Below, piece by piece: positions 11,562 through 22,443 of a stretch of DNA of 64,000 nt. Each line of letters opens with the position of its first letter. Position 1 is the stretch's first letter. The stretch is from Linanthus parryae (taxonomy: Eukaryota; Streptophyta; Magnoliopsida; Ericales; Polemoniaceae), in the NCBI GenBank assembly GCA_023055425.1, contig JALGPY010000005.1, positions 2,505,501 to 2,569,500 of the forward strand, read 5' to 3'. Below the pieces are notes generated by a model. The model saw nothing but the letters and a program-made list of their open reading frames with translations. It was not told the origin of the DNA and ran no database searches. A program made the position numbers and the translations under genes.

Positions 11562-14500
11562 ATGGCAACGACGACGGAGAAACCAGTAGTGGTGGTGGGA
11601 GTGGACGACAGCGAGCACAGCGTATATGCTCTGGAGTGGGCTCTGGATCACTTCTTCGTCCCTCACGCTCCCAATTTCCCCTTCCGACTCTACGTCGTCT
11701 ACGCTAAACCTTCTGCTACTTCCGTCGTCGGCCTCGCCGGCCCAGGTATGTAGTTGTAGTAGTAGCGGTGAATCGGTTGCTGGAATCCTTGTTCTTCTTC
11801 TTCCATATACAGTTTAGTTTAGTAATTAGAGAGGGTGATTTAGTAATTATTTTATTTATTTGCAGGGCTTGCTGAAGTTCTGCCGTACGTGGATTCTGAT
11901 CAGAAGAAGATAGCTGCTAGGGTTATCGAACAGGCTAAGCACATTTGTCTCACTAAATCGGTATATATAACCCCTTACTCTCTACCATCATCTCCATGTC
12001 ATATTACCCCCCTTTCTTTGATTCATTAAGAACACAATAAATAAAAAAATAAAAATAAAATTGGAGCGAATGTGTGATCTATTTTGCATGCTCTGCACTC
12101 ACTGCATTTCACTTGAATGTCAATTCGGTTAACCGTAACCGGGCCCGGACCGAAAACCGAGTTACGGTTTCCATTCGGTTATGGTTAACCGCCCGTCACC
12201 GTTTGATTTCTCGGAACCACTAACCAGCCTGCCCCATTGCTGTAACCGTCTAAACCGGTTCGGTTTTGGTTACGGCCAGTTAAAAACCGTTATTTTTATT
12301 TTTAAAATCGTCAATTTTATATTATATATATATTTTTTAATTTTAAATTGTATGGGGGGTTGAATTAGCCGTTACGGGGCCGGTTTTCGGTTCAGTTCGG
12401 TCCCGGTTGCGGTTTTGCGCCGGCTACGGTTAATTTCGGACAGGTTTCTGCTCGGTTAGGCGGTTAGGGATATCCACAACCGGCCCGGACCACTAATAAT
12501 TCTGTCACGGGCTGGTTTGGGACTGTACGGTTTCGGTTACAGTTAATGCAAGGCCGGTTAGGACGGGCCGGTTCAACCCGAGGGCCGATTCTCTCCCATC
12601 ACCGCAGATACTTTCCTGTTACGTCCAATTAATTCACTACCTTTACCGTCCCATTATACCCAGTACTCTACTGTTTCAGTAATATCCCATCCGGCATCGA
12701 GATATTGTGAATTATATGATTGGTATACAATAAGGCGTGTGGGCTACTACTAGCACCTTCAAAACATAATAATTTTACCCAGTGCGGTGGTATGACTAAA
12801 GAAGTTGTTGGACAGCAATCCTCTCAGGTCGTTACAGTTGCACTTGCAATGATTGACGCTGTCATTTACCCCCACTATGGTGTGCCTGTTATCATTATAC
12901 AGTGACCGCGCTCACCCGTTGCCATTATTTAGGACCATGGCTAGGAAGGAGAAGGACTCAGACATATGGGCTCCTTTGGGTTTAGATGCCGCCAGTTACC
13001 ACTTGGCATCGTATCTCCAATTCAGGTTCCAGTCATTCCGACTAGAGCTTTACTGGTTTCTGAATTCAACAAACATAAGTCAAGACCTTCCTCATAGGTT
13101 CCAACACGTTTGCATAATTATAAATTTATGGATGGACTCCTACACTTTTGAGTCAGGTTACCTGGATAGGTTCCAGGATGCTCATATGGTTATAACTTAT
13201 GTTTCTGAATTTGACTAAATAAGATTGGTTTCAGTTTTCTTGACAGAATTAATGATGTTCATTAGATGAAAGAGACTCTATGTTAGTCTTTGTTTTTTTT
13301 GGGTATATCATGATTTGTTTATCCAATATCCAATTAGTGCTGCTGTTTACCGCACACTGCCAAGCCTTGTCTAAGCATTGGGTTTCTTCCGTGCAGGTCA
13401 ATGACGTGACTCTGGAAATCATGGAAGGCGACGCAAGGAATGTCCTGTGTGAGGCTGTAGATAGACACCATGCTTCCATGTTAGTTGTGGGCAGCCATGG
13501 ATATGGAGCTATTAAGAGGTACTCAGCGACCACTAATCCACTTATCATTACACGAAAAGACTGGAACATCAGGAACAACAATTTATCCTTTTCCTTTTAG
13601 TGAATGGTTTATATAGTTTAGTCACCTGGAAAATGTTAATGAAAGAAAAGAAATGAAGTCCAAGAGTCATATGGCTCTACCTTTCTGTAGTCTATAACAC
13701 GAAAGAAGACAAGAGATGCAGCTTAATGGGACTGAATACAGATACTCTGATAACTACTGGGCTATATTTAGTTCTTGCTTTGGCGGCGTCATCATGTTAT
13801 TGCATTAGCATACATTAGTCGCTTTCAGTTTTTTTCTCTGCACTATGAGCTTCCTACTCTTCCTTGATCAAGTGAAGAACATCATATTTTCCGTCAAAAA
13901 ATAAATAAAATAATAATAATAAAAAATTATCTTCCTTGATCAAGTGAAGAACATCATATTTTCCGTCAAAAAATAAATAAAATAATAATAATAAAAAATT
14001 ATCGGGGGAAACATGAAGGAGGCTTGGGATTGAACACTTTTAGCTCCTCTATGTCTTAACCACTCGGACTAACTAAGCACTTGGTTAGGAATTGTCAATC
14101 CTTTTAATTATAACTGGAAATTCCGATCACGTTGATTGCAGCATGAATGTGTTTTATTCGATTTGCAAATGTTATGTTTCCCCACACGTGTATCACTTTT
14201 GGGGATGGGATTTCCTTCTTTGCTGCTGAAATAGTGGGTGAGTTTGGTATCACTTATAAGCAGTTTATAAGTTAGTTTGGATTAAAAGTTGAAGCCAACT
14301 TATAAGAAGTGTTTGATATGGACTTATAAGTAAGAATTTTTTATTTGGACTTATAAGTCCATAGTGTAAGAACTGAGTGTAGAAAAAAATGGTTTTTTGT
14401 AAGCTTTTCCTGAATTTTTTTAATGGATTAACTTTGTTCACTAAACACAGTCGTCAACCTAAGCTACAAATAAGTCATACCAAACTCACCCAGTTTTTTT

Positions 14501-14649
14501 AATGGTTTTGTCTCTCCTATCATTTTAATACTCATCAATTATATCACGCAATCCCTTGCAGGGCTGTTTTGGGAAGCGTTAGCGACTATTGTGCTCATCA
14601 CGCTCACTGCAGTGTTTTGATAGTGAAGAGGCCCAAGATAAAACACTGA
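11562..14649 (+). CDS. Universal stress protein (UspA domain), copy 2
   Basis: Exons 11562-11745, 11866-11960, 13397-13518 and 14562-14649 give 162 residues. The protein has VVVVGVDDSEHSVYALEWAL near the start and the ATP-loop pattern GSHGYG...LGS in the exon 3/4 part. It differs from copy 1 by HAPNFPFRLYVVYAKPSATS and by D100-V in VNDVTLEIMEGDA. The intact reading frame and conserved GT/AG sites argue that it is functional. Intron 2 (1.4 kb) contains a CCGGTT-rich element. Intron 3 holds a perfect 72-bp tandem duplication and a 258-bp MITE. This copy, its promoter and its 3' flank match the block around 31551 (copy 5) for several kilobases. Confidence 0.88.
12126..12605. repeat. Degenerate CCGGTT/GGTTACGG-rich element in USP2 intron 2
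   Basis: About 480 bases dense in variants of CGGTTAACCG, ACCGGTTCGG and GGGCCGG, flanked by normal AT-rich intron. The composition resembles the interior of the hAT element at 54142, but no clear termini or target duplication were found. Copy 5 lacks it at the same intron position. Confidence 0.5.
13859..14002. repeat. Perfect 72-bp tandem duplication in USP2 intron 3
   Basis: The unit starting CTTCCTTGATCAAGTGAAGA and ending ATAAAAAATTAT occurs twice (13859 and 13931) without visible differences. Copy 5 has one diverged unit near 33458. The duplication is recent. Confidence 0.9.
14235..14492. mobile_element. TIR MITE in USP2 intron 3
   Basis: The left end TGGGTGAGTTTGGTATCACT is inverted at the right (AGTCATACCAAACTCACCCA) with one difference. 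Internal copies of TTATAAGT also form hairpins. No target duplication could be fixed. Confidence 0.7.
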
Positions 14650-15533
14650 GGCAGTTTACCTTTTGATTCGCCCAGAATGAGTGATGGAAGTACAGCGTTG
14701 CAGCAACTATTGTTGTTTCTTTGTATCGTGTGATGATATTTGATGTATCGCAAAGCAGTTATAACTCTTACTATCTGTAAAGTTAAATAAGAAACTTACT
14801 TATCATCCTAGAGTAGTACGTTTGGTATTGTTTATGTTTTGCCAAAAGTGCTTTCAGATGGCGGAAACTATATATTTGGCAAATGTGAAGTTTCACCTGT
14901 TTTGCGTTCATCATTGGCACGCTTAAAAGTTGCAAGAGAAAAGCACATTTCTGCTTTATAATGCTTGCTTCGCCGTTTGTATCACTTGTCGCATGGCGTG
15001 TTTATTTGGTAGTCTTAATGGGTTCTTACATTTTTAACGTAATAAATAATAATAATGGCAATGGCGTGTTTATGTGTGCGGATTTTGTGGAATAATGTTG
15101 GTGTGATGGCGGTGGTGGTTTCCACTTGCCTGGTTTGGTGTTTCCAGGCAGACGACTAATGAGCACATGTTTTTGTGTTATTCCATGTGCATGAATGTGA
15201 AAGTTATAATTTTGGCTCAATACAGGATAGCAATGTATTTAATAAAATTCACATTGGGTGGATGAAGTTCGATAAAAGAAAGCCACTTGCTTACTATAAT
15301 ATGCTTTTGAACGAATCAGAGTGTCGGCTTAGTATAGGTGAACCCTCGCTTCCTCTCTCTATGCTTCTGAAGTTCTTTCGATACAAGAGATCCATTGTTT
15401 GATGATGAATTGTGACGATAGAATACGTACAATTTTATATGCGTGCGCTGTGCAGCTGATTGATCTTTTACAAGTCATGGTGCCAAAGGGTCGGGCCGGT
15501 TAGGAGGCGGGCTGGGCGGGTTGGAGAAGTTGA

Positions 15534-16964
15534 TGTAGGGTTTTGATTCATGGATCGCGCAAACGGAAGCATAATCAAACAAATAACCATGCAAAACCCT
15601 TCAAGGATCACAAGTCTAGATGCATAACGATAGTGAAGGTAAGAAATCATAAACACACCTTTGGGTTCTCTTTGATGACTTCAAACGCGAATAGTGTCAC
15701 GTTCTCTATAGTTGATCCACGCCTAGAGTTGATCCTAGATCTCCAATCTCCTTGGTGCTAGCCCGGAATGAGAGGAGGGTGAAGGAATCACGCAAAACGA
15801 GACAAAAGAAGGGGCTCGGCCCTTCCTTTTGGCCGACGGGGTGAGGGGCGGCGGCAAGGGGCGGCGTCGCTCCTTGTTGCTTGCTCTCTCTCTCCTTTGT
15901 TCTCTCCCACTCTTGTTATGTTCTCTTTAGAGCATAAGTTATGAGGAAGGAAGGAAGGAGGGTCCTTTATATAGTCCAACAACTCCTTGTTAACTACCTA
16001 AAGGACTTATTCTAGTCCAACTAGAATACAATTTAGTCCCTTCCTTGCAAATTAGTCCCTACTAAGTTTGCAAGGGTTTGCAAAGTGATCCTTCTAATTA
16101 ATTAATCCAATTAATTAATTCCCAAATCTAGTACAACTCTATATAGCGTGTGACCCCATAGGTTCTATCTAGTTGGTAGCAACTCTTTGCTAATATGGAG
16201 CGGTTTCTAGCAAAACATCCATTCTAGCCAACTAATAGAATAGTCATCTAGACAACCTTGTACAAGTAATTGTCTCATCCCTTTGCCTCCATATCCGGAT
16301 TGGACACAAGACATACAAGTCACACTCGTATATCCAATCCCTAGTTTCTCGATCCATGGAATAGCCTTATTCGTGCAAATAACATCAATATCCTATATTG
16401 ATTTATTTGAGTCTGGCCAGACATTCTATAAGCACTATCCTTCGAGTGGCCTAGGATATTTGCTCCCGTTATGTGGGAGGGGCAAATCCTCTCTACATCC
16501 ACTACGATCTCTAAGCTTGCTTCTCATTGTATCCAGTACACGCCTTTATAACTACCCAGTCACGGTGTAGCGTTTAACGCTACCAAGATCACAATGATCC
16601 ACAACTAGAATATCTAGTGACTTCAAGTCTAAGGATGACAATACCATTGTACCCGAGAAGCACTTGTGACTTAACATAACGTGTATGTAGCCTTCTCGGT
16701 GATGGGTCAATCCAGTGCAACATTCCGTAATGCACACCTATGTGTTGGATCGTGATATCTCCATATCAATCCAGCCTCATACTAGTCTATAAATGATTGT
16801 CCCATTTAATCATTATACTTGACTAGGGATATTTAAGATAAACAACACGATTGTAAATCTAGGGACTTCATTATATTAAATATCCAATAAATAATAAATG
16901 AATTTTTCTAGCCAAATACAAATTCATACTAAACTAGATTGCCTCTAGGGCATCTATTCTAACA
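15534..16964 (-). mobile_element. Solo LTR, 1431 bp, TSD GTTGA
   Basis: It begins TGTAGGGTTTTG and ends ATTCTAACA on the + strand (TG...CA), with GTTGA directly on both sides (15529-15533, 16965-16969). Read on the minus strand the LTR starts TGTTAGAATAGATGCCCTAG, a style common in plant LTR elements, so minus is the likely orientation. No internal domain, PBS or PPT is present, so it is a solo LTR from unequal recombination. Confidence 0.8.
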
Positions 16965-17264
16965 GTTGAAAACTGATCAGGACCGGTACAGGGCCTAAAG
17001 TGACGGGTCCAAGGGTTAGGGGGCCAGCCCGGGATATATTAATAAAAAGCACTATTTTGGTAAGGTTTCGGACCGGCCCGAAGGGGGTCGGACCATATTG
17101 GAGCGGGCTGAAGGGGGCAGGGGGCTGTGCCGGGCCGGTGCAACCGAGGGAAAACATGTCCCGAGGCAGTTAAGGGCCGGGATAGGGAGGGGCGGGGCTA
17201 ACGGGTGGGAGGGGTCCGGGTTGGGCTGGGTTAGGGACATTTAAGGAGGGGGCCATGCTGGTTT

Positions 17265-17816
17265 TGTTGGACATTAAACTTGGTTTAGGCCAAGAAATAA
17301 AAAAAAGCCCAAGTATTCTAGTATTATGTCATAATGTTTGTAGCCCAATTGTATTAGCAAGCCCAAACTTGTAACTTGTCTAGATTCATTGTACCTTAGT
17401 AGGAGAATTCTAGAGATGAAATTGTGTAGAATGTTGTAGAGAATTTCCTAGATATTTTGGTGGAAGATGTTTGTGGAAGGAATTATGCTAGGAATATTCC
17501 TTCCACATCCACCTATAAATAGTTGTACCTTCAACATTTCTCATCAAGCCTTATAGCAAGTCTTCCATCAAGTGTTCTAGCAAGTGTCCTAATGTCTCTC
17601 ATATGAAGTCTTCTATTAAGACTTCTATGTAATATACTAGAGTGTCCTCCACCACTTTGTATCAAGCAAATCAATTGAAGTTCTTCCACATATTGTCCTA
17701 CTTTCTCAACAAGTTCCATCACTTCCCTCTTCCACCAAACTAACCCACCAAACACTTAGCCTACTAGCTTCTTCCCACATCCAACAAAGTGATATCAGAG
17801 CTTCCCACATCCAACA
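17265..17816 (+). mobile_element. LTR remnant: LTR-PBS-LTR tip, TSD GGTTT
   Basis: A 522-bp LTR (TGTTGGACATTAAACTTGG...CACATCCAACA, 17265-17786) is followed by GTGATATCAGAGC, a near match to the tRNA-Met primer site. A second copy of only the last 16 bases of the LTR (CTTCCCACATCCAACA, 17801-17816) then closes the element. GGTTT flanks both ends. A TATA-like CCTATAAATAG is at about 17511. The internal domain and nearly all of the 3' LTR are missing. Confidence 0.75.
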
Positions 17817-18299
17817 GGTTTAACCATGGCCCTATTGACACATCTAATACACTACGTTGTTATGAACTTATAATGGGTAGAGACACTTTCATCCCATCAG
17901 GTTTGACACAAAAAGACACGTTCACCACTTCAGTGTGCTAAACTTTAAGAAAGGTAGACCCCAAGCTGTTATTTCATAGTTTAAGAGGGCGAATTTGTCC
18001 TAAAAACTACTATCGTTGAAAGATCTTTACCCCCGACTAACGGCGTATCAGTTTAGAAGTGTAATTATCATAAAGACCCGACACACTAAAGGAGTAAGAT
18101 TGTAATTTCCCAAACTGGAAAGGATATAAGTGTCTTTGCTTATAACCTAAGGGAGCGAAAGTGTATTATACATTAACACCACCCGTGTGATCTTATCTCA
18201 GAATCCTTCACATTTCCGTGTGATCTTAACTTAGTGATGTCATCTTATTTTGATTTACCACTCTTGTATTTGACGTTTGATTCATCTTACATTGTGTAA

Positions 18300-18620
18300 C
18301 CCGTAACGTTAAAATGTGTGTTAATTTGTCTCGATCTCAGAGTCACAATTATTTCATGTTGCATTAAGTAATTTATGACTTTAAGAGGTGTTTTAACGTC
18401 GTAACTGTTCATCATGCATTTAGTAACTCATAACCTCAACATGCGTGTTAATTTGTCTCGATCTACGAGTCATAACCGTTTCGGCATGTATTAAGTAGCA
18501 CTTAATCTCAAAATTCGTGTTAATTTGTCTGATCTGCGAGTCGTATTAAGTGGCGCTTTATCTCAAAAATCGTGTTCATTTGTTTTGATCTGTAAGTTGT
18601 AGCCGTTTCGATTTAGAATT
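18300..18620. repeat. Degenerate about 80-bp minisatellite
   Basis: About four units of the form CGTGTTAATTTGTCTCGATC...GAGTCATAACCGTTTCG...ATTAAGTAGCGCTTAATCTC. A homologous array sits at 37140-37420 in the duplicated block, so the minisatellite predates the duplication. Confidence 0.7.
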
Positions 18621-19082
18621 TATTCAAGTTATATGTCGTCTTTCGTGGACTGATAAAATCATTGAAGTGCAATGTATTTCATCAACTATTTTTATAGATA
18701 CAACACTATTTTAAAATTTCTTAAGCGCTATCTATGTAAATGAATATTGACTCTTCTTGTTCCAAAAAAAGGACTCATCTTGCTTGATTTTTTTAGGAAC
18801 TCATCTTGCTTGATTGATATTTAAAACTTATTTAGTTTGGATTTAAAATCAATTTAATTTCAAGCTTAAATTAAATAATTAGTGTATTTACACATCGACA
18901 AGAAAGTTGAAGGAAATTAAACCTTTTGTTCTTTGGTCCTGCGGGAAATGATCATGACTAGCTTACCGTTCCTGGGCTCACATCGAAATACATCTTTTAC
19001 GGTCCTAATTCATTATAAAACTCATAGGTTAAAATGTATTTGGTTGTTAAGATTTATGTATTAAAGAATGTTGTCGTTTTGC

Positions 19083-19183
19083 AAGGGTGGTAGCTCATGT
19101 GGTAGAACATTGGAAGTCCCTGCATGAGGTTCCAAATTTAAACCCGGTTGACGACGACAAGACAATTTCTAAAAAAAAAAGGT
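19083..19183 (+). mobile_element. Short tRNA-derived SINE with 12-bp TSD
   Basis: The body starts AAGGGTGGTAGCTCATGTGG (A-box-like), carries GAGGTTCCAAATTTAAACCC as a decayed B box and ends in an A10 run. TTGTCGTTTTGC (19071-19082) and TTGTCGTTTTAC (19184-19195) form the target duplication. Confidence 0.65.
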
Positions 19184-19332
19184 TTGTCGTTTTACTATTC
19201 ATTTTATTACTTCTTACTTTCCTGAAAAAAATAAGATAACAAGCTTAAGAATTTAGTCAAATCGAAGAGAGTTTAGTTGGAGTAATTAAATACATTAAAT
19301 ACAGTAAGTATGCAACCTTCTAAGAGATTTCA

Positions 19333-19592
19333 TACCACTCCGTCCCACCTTAAACGCACTATTGGACTTTTTCACCCGTAACTGGGTCACTTTGTCCCGG
19401 TGATTTGTATTGCAAAACGATGTAATTTTTCGATAATTTTTTTACGGTCTTGTAAAATAAGAGTTTCTCTACAACACTACGAAAAATTTATTTTATAATT
19501 GCAGTTTTGCTATCCAAATCATCAGGTGAAAGTGACTCAGTGAATAGTGATAAAAGTCCAAATGGAGCAAAAGAGATGGGACGGAGTGGTAT
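19333..19592. mobile_element. Stowaway-like MITE with paralogous empty site
   Basis: The ends TACCACTCCGTCCCA and TGGGACGGAGTGGTA are exactly inverted, with TA at each terminus. The duplicated block at about 38720 reads straight through (GAGATTTCCTATGATCTTTG), giving an empty site. The element therefore inserted here after the block duplicated. Confidence 0.8.
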
Positions 19593-20136
19593 GATACTTT
19601 ACACACACGGTACAATCATATTTTATTTTTCTTTTAAGGTACACTCATATGACTTGTTCCTAGGCAGAATAGAAATTTTCAAAGTAAACAAAAATGGCTG
19701 CGTAAAGTTATTATGTAAATATAATTATTACCTCTGAAATGTAAATAATAATGTTTTTGGAATTGCTTCTGAGATGCAAATTAACTCCTACAAGTCAGGA
19801 ATACTTTTCTCTCCAATTACGAGTGATGAGGTGAAGAATGAGATTATTGATGTGTGAAATACCTCAGCTGCACTCTTCAGTTAAATATTTGGGTTTACCC
19901 AATTAAGTTAGATTGCTTGTTAGATTTGGAATGTAAGTTTTCTGCCCCTGTTTTGGTTTAATGAAATTTTGGTTGGAAAAAAAAGAAAAATAGCGGAGTA
20001 TACCAAAATCCAAATTGATTCTCAAAAAGAAAAAAAAAAAAAAAATCCAAATTGCGCATCCCTTCTGTAGCGTTATTGTTCAGCACAACAACTGCATAGC
20101 GTACCCAAATTGGCCTTTCATCTGATTGGTTGTTTG

Positions 20137-21992
20137 TGTTATGATCGGGGCATAGCTTAGAGAACGATGATAATAGACTAAACAAGAGCACAAGAACACA
20201 CCCGTTATAACGTGGTTTACTAGCACCGTGCTAGCTACCTCCACGACCCGAAAACCCCGTTTTATTAGAGAGAAACCCTACGAATACAACCCACACTATG
20301 GCCAAAGGCCATAGCGACAACCCACAATGTTTAAGCACAACCTAGGTCCCTTATATAGACACATAGGACCGACTTAGTGTCCAAGACATCCCAAAAATGG
20401 CTATAGAACAAATAAGGAAACAACCTAGAAACTGGCAAAGTTTGTCGTCCCAATTTGTTTCCTAAATCTCTTAGCCGCCTTTGACTTTTGCCGTCTTAGA
20501 CTTCAAGTCATATTCAACAAATCTCCACCTTGACTTGAATCATCTCAGCAACCCGAACCTGAACCGATGCTTCTCTCCAATAATCAATCCCAAACGTTTC
20601 ACAGCTGTATGCGAAACCCTCATGTCACAAGTTGCTCCAACTTCGCCAAGCTCCTGCAACGAGTGCCCCCAGCGATCCTCGAACTCCCGTCTAGTTCCTT
20701 CAATCGAACCCTATCGATGCTCCAACTACGGCCGAGTTCCTCCAATCGAAACCCCCTGTTTGTTGTTCCAACTCCCACTGAGCTCCTAAAACAAATTTGT
20801 TTGTTGTTCCGACTCCCACCGAGTCCCTACAACAAATCCCCCAACACGTTGCTCCAATTCTCGCTGAATTCCTGCAACATTTTGCGAGATTGCTCCAATT
20901 CCCACCGAATTCCTGCAATATCGCCCCCTTGCGCGCCTCATACGCGCCCCCTTGCACGTCTCACACGTTCCGTGTCCCTCGTCAGAGACTCCCCCATGCC
21001 AAATCCACCTCCTCGTCAAGAGCACGAATTCCATGCTCCCCAACGGGGCTTAGAGAACTAGACCATCCTCCGAAGTACCCTCCACCTGCAGCCAAACCTG
21101 CAGATCCTGAGTTCATCCTTCGTCCACCGGTATCTCTTTTCTATACTGTTTGAACAGACATCACTGTAGCTTCCCTTGGCCGCCATATCGTTCCAGAAAT
21201 CTGACTGTCTGAACCCCCTATACGCAGCCCTCTGCCGCGTCCCCTCTTGTTGAGACTCAAACTCAGCGGTGGTGGTTGTATAAGCCCCCTCTTTATCTTC
21301 CGCCAATGGCAATCACAGGCCTTGCTGCTTCAACAAAGTACGTACCTTGATCTGCCATAAGATGAAGCAGTTTCTCCCTGTGAACTTGTCGATCTTGGTC
21401 ATCCCTCCAGTCATCTTCTCTGCAGCTCCTTTTCCAGATCCGTAACCCCGAGTGCTCCACCTTGATCGCGAAACCGTAGCTATGAATTTCACAGATTGTG
21501 AAACCCTAGCCCTATAGTTCCACCTTGATCTTGGAACACCGCAACCCAAGCTTTGATACCAGTTTGTTAAAACTGGTGTTCCCCTAGGCCTGGATCTGAT
21601 ACCAGTTTGTTATGAGGACCTAGCTTTGAGAACAATGTAAACGATAACATAAGAACACAAGTATTAACGTGGTTCACTAGTTATTAGCTAGCTACCTCCA
21701 CGACCAAAACCCCGATTTTATTAGAGAGAAACGTACCCGAATTACAACGCACCCGACACACTGTAAGAGAAACAAAAGCAATAAACGTTTGCTAATTCAC
21801 TCTCTCTCGGCCCCAGTGTGTATGTTTGTTTAGTGCAAGAGGCATGTGCCTTATATATTAATACCAAGGCGGTGGATCAATCCACTATGGTAACATTCTA
21901 CCAAAGAGTCACGTACCCACACATGGAAACAACTAAGCCACCGCCTTTGACCATGGTCCTTTGCTGACTTTCAGTTCAATTCATATTCAACA
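20137..21992 (-). mobile_element. Non-autonomous Copia-type LTR element, TSD GTTTG
   Basis: LTRs 20137-20519 and 21608-21992 both run TGTTATGA...ATATTCAACA, and GTTTG flanks the element (20132-20136, 21993-21997). On the minus strand a tRNA-Met primer site (TGGTATCAGATCC) follows the LTR at 21608-21992, and a polypurine tract (AAGGTGGAGATT) precedes the other, so it is transcribed leftward. The internal domain is only about 1.1 kb. It keeps a Gag start (KIDKFTGRNCFILWQIKVRT, minus strand near 21330-21400) but no protease, integrase or RT. A second partial primer-site string lies near 21549. The two LTRs are clearly diverged. The element split the USP3 promoter; 31430 shows the undisturbed sequence. 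Confidence 0.8.
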
Positions 21993-22107
21993 GTTTGCTT
22001 GATGCTTCTCGAATCCTTTCTTTCTCTTGCTCTCGATTTAAGCAGAGATCTTCTGCTTCTTCCGGAGCGACTCCTTCACCGGGAAATTCACATACGTAGG
22101 GACGGAA

Positions 22108-22285
22108 ATGGCAACGGTGGCGACGGAGAAACCGGCGGTGGTGGTGGGAGTGGACGACAGCGAGCACACGCCCTGGAATGGGCTCTGGATCCCTTTTCCG
22201 TGCCTCACGCTCCTAATTTCCCCTTCCAGCTCTACGTCGTCTACGCCAAACCTTCTGCTACTTCCGTCGTCGGCCTCGCCGGTCC
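22108..22285 (+). pseudogene. USP copy 3, truncated and frameshifted
   Basis: It is homologous to USP exon 1 from ATG to ...GLAGP. After GACGACAGCGAGCAC the seven bases between GAGCAC and ACGCCC present in other copies are missing (near 22167), which breaks the frame after residue 20 (VGVDDSEH). The exon ends at 22285, where an insertion starting CAGGGGCGAAGCC begins. Exons 2-4 are not found before the next gene copy. The promoter element TCTCGATTTAAGCAG is kept at 22031, but a 1.86-kb LTR element separates it from the distal promoter block at 20070-20130. It is a dead copy. Confidence 0.85.
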
Positions 22286-22443
22286 ACAGGGGCGAAGCCA
22301 TGTAGGGGCACGGGGGGCACGTGCCCCCTCCCCCCAAAAGTTTTGCGAAAACACTAGATTACCCGTAAGTTGTTAAATGAAATTAACCTTCCTTTTGTAT
22401 AAATTTAAAAGTGCCCCCCTTCGTTACAGAAGCGCGTCTAGCG
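22286..22443. mobile_element. Fragment with CAGGGGCGAAGCC end
   Basis: The sequence begins GGGGCGAAGCCATGTAGGGG and resembles the GGGGCGGAGCCA termini at 32094 and 33576. It joins the LINE remnant at about 22444. Only the left terminus is recognised. Confidence 0.45.

Larger units (their letters stand above)
15479..17842. mobile_element. GGTGTCAA-family GC-rich element, split by two LTR insertions
   Basis: The left end is GGTGCCAAAGGGTCGGGCCG and the right end GGCCCTATTGACAC. The GC-rich body is cut by a solo LTR (15534-16964, duplication GTTGA) and by an LTR remnant (17265-17816, duplication GGTTT). Removing both leaves a body like the one at 36164-36685, which sits at the same place in the duplicated USP5 block. 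Confidence 0.6.
17843..20067. other. 3' flank of the USP2 block
   Basis: The stretch is collinear with 36686-38900: shared landmarks are the TTTGACACA..AAGACACGTTCACC string, the 80-bp minisatellite, AAGGAAATTAAACTTTTTGTTCTTTG and AATTTAGTCAAATCGAAG. A Mutator-like MITE copy is likely at about 17863-18175. A SINE and a Stowaway-like MITE (below) are present here but not in the other block. No coding sequence was seen. Confidence 0.55.

Noticed and set aside
20481..21153. Pro/Ser-rich plus-strand frames inside the LTR element at 20137
   Set aside because: The element is transcribed on the minus strand, and these frames look like composition effects of a CTCCAATTCC-type repeat.
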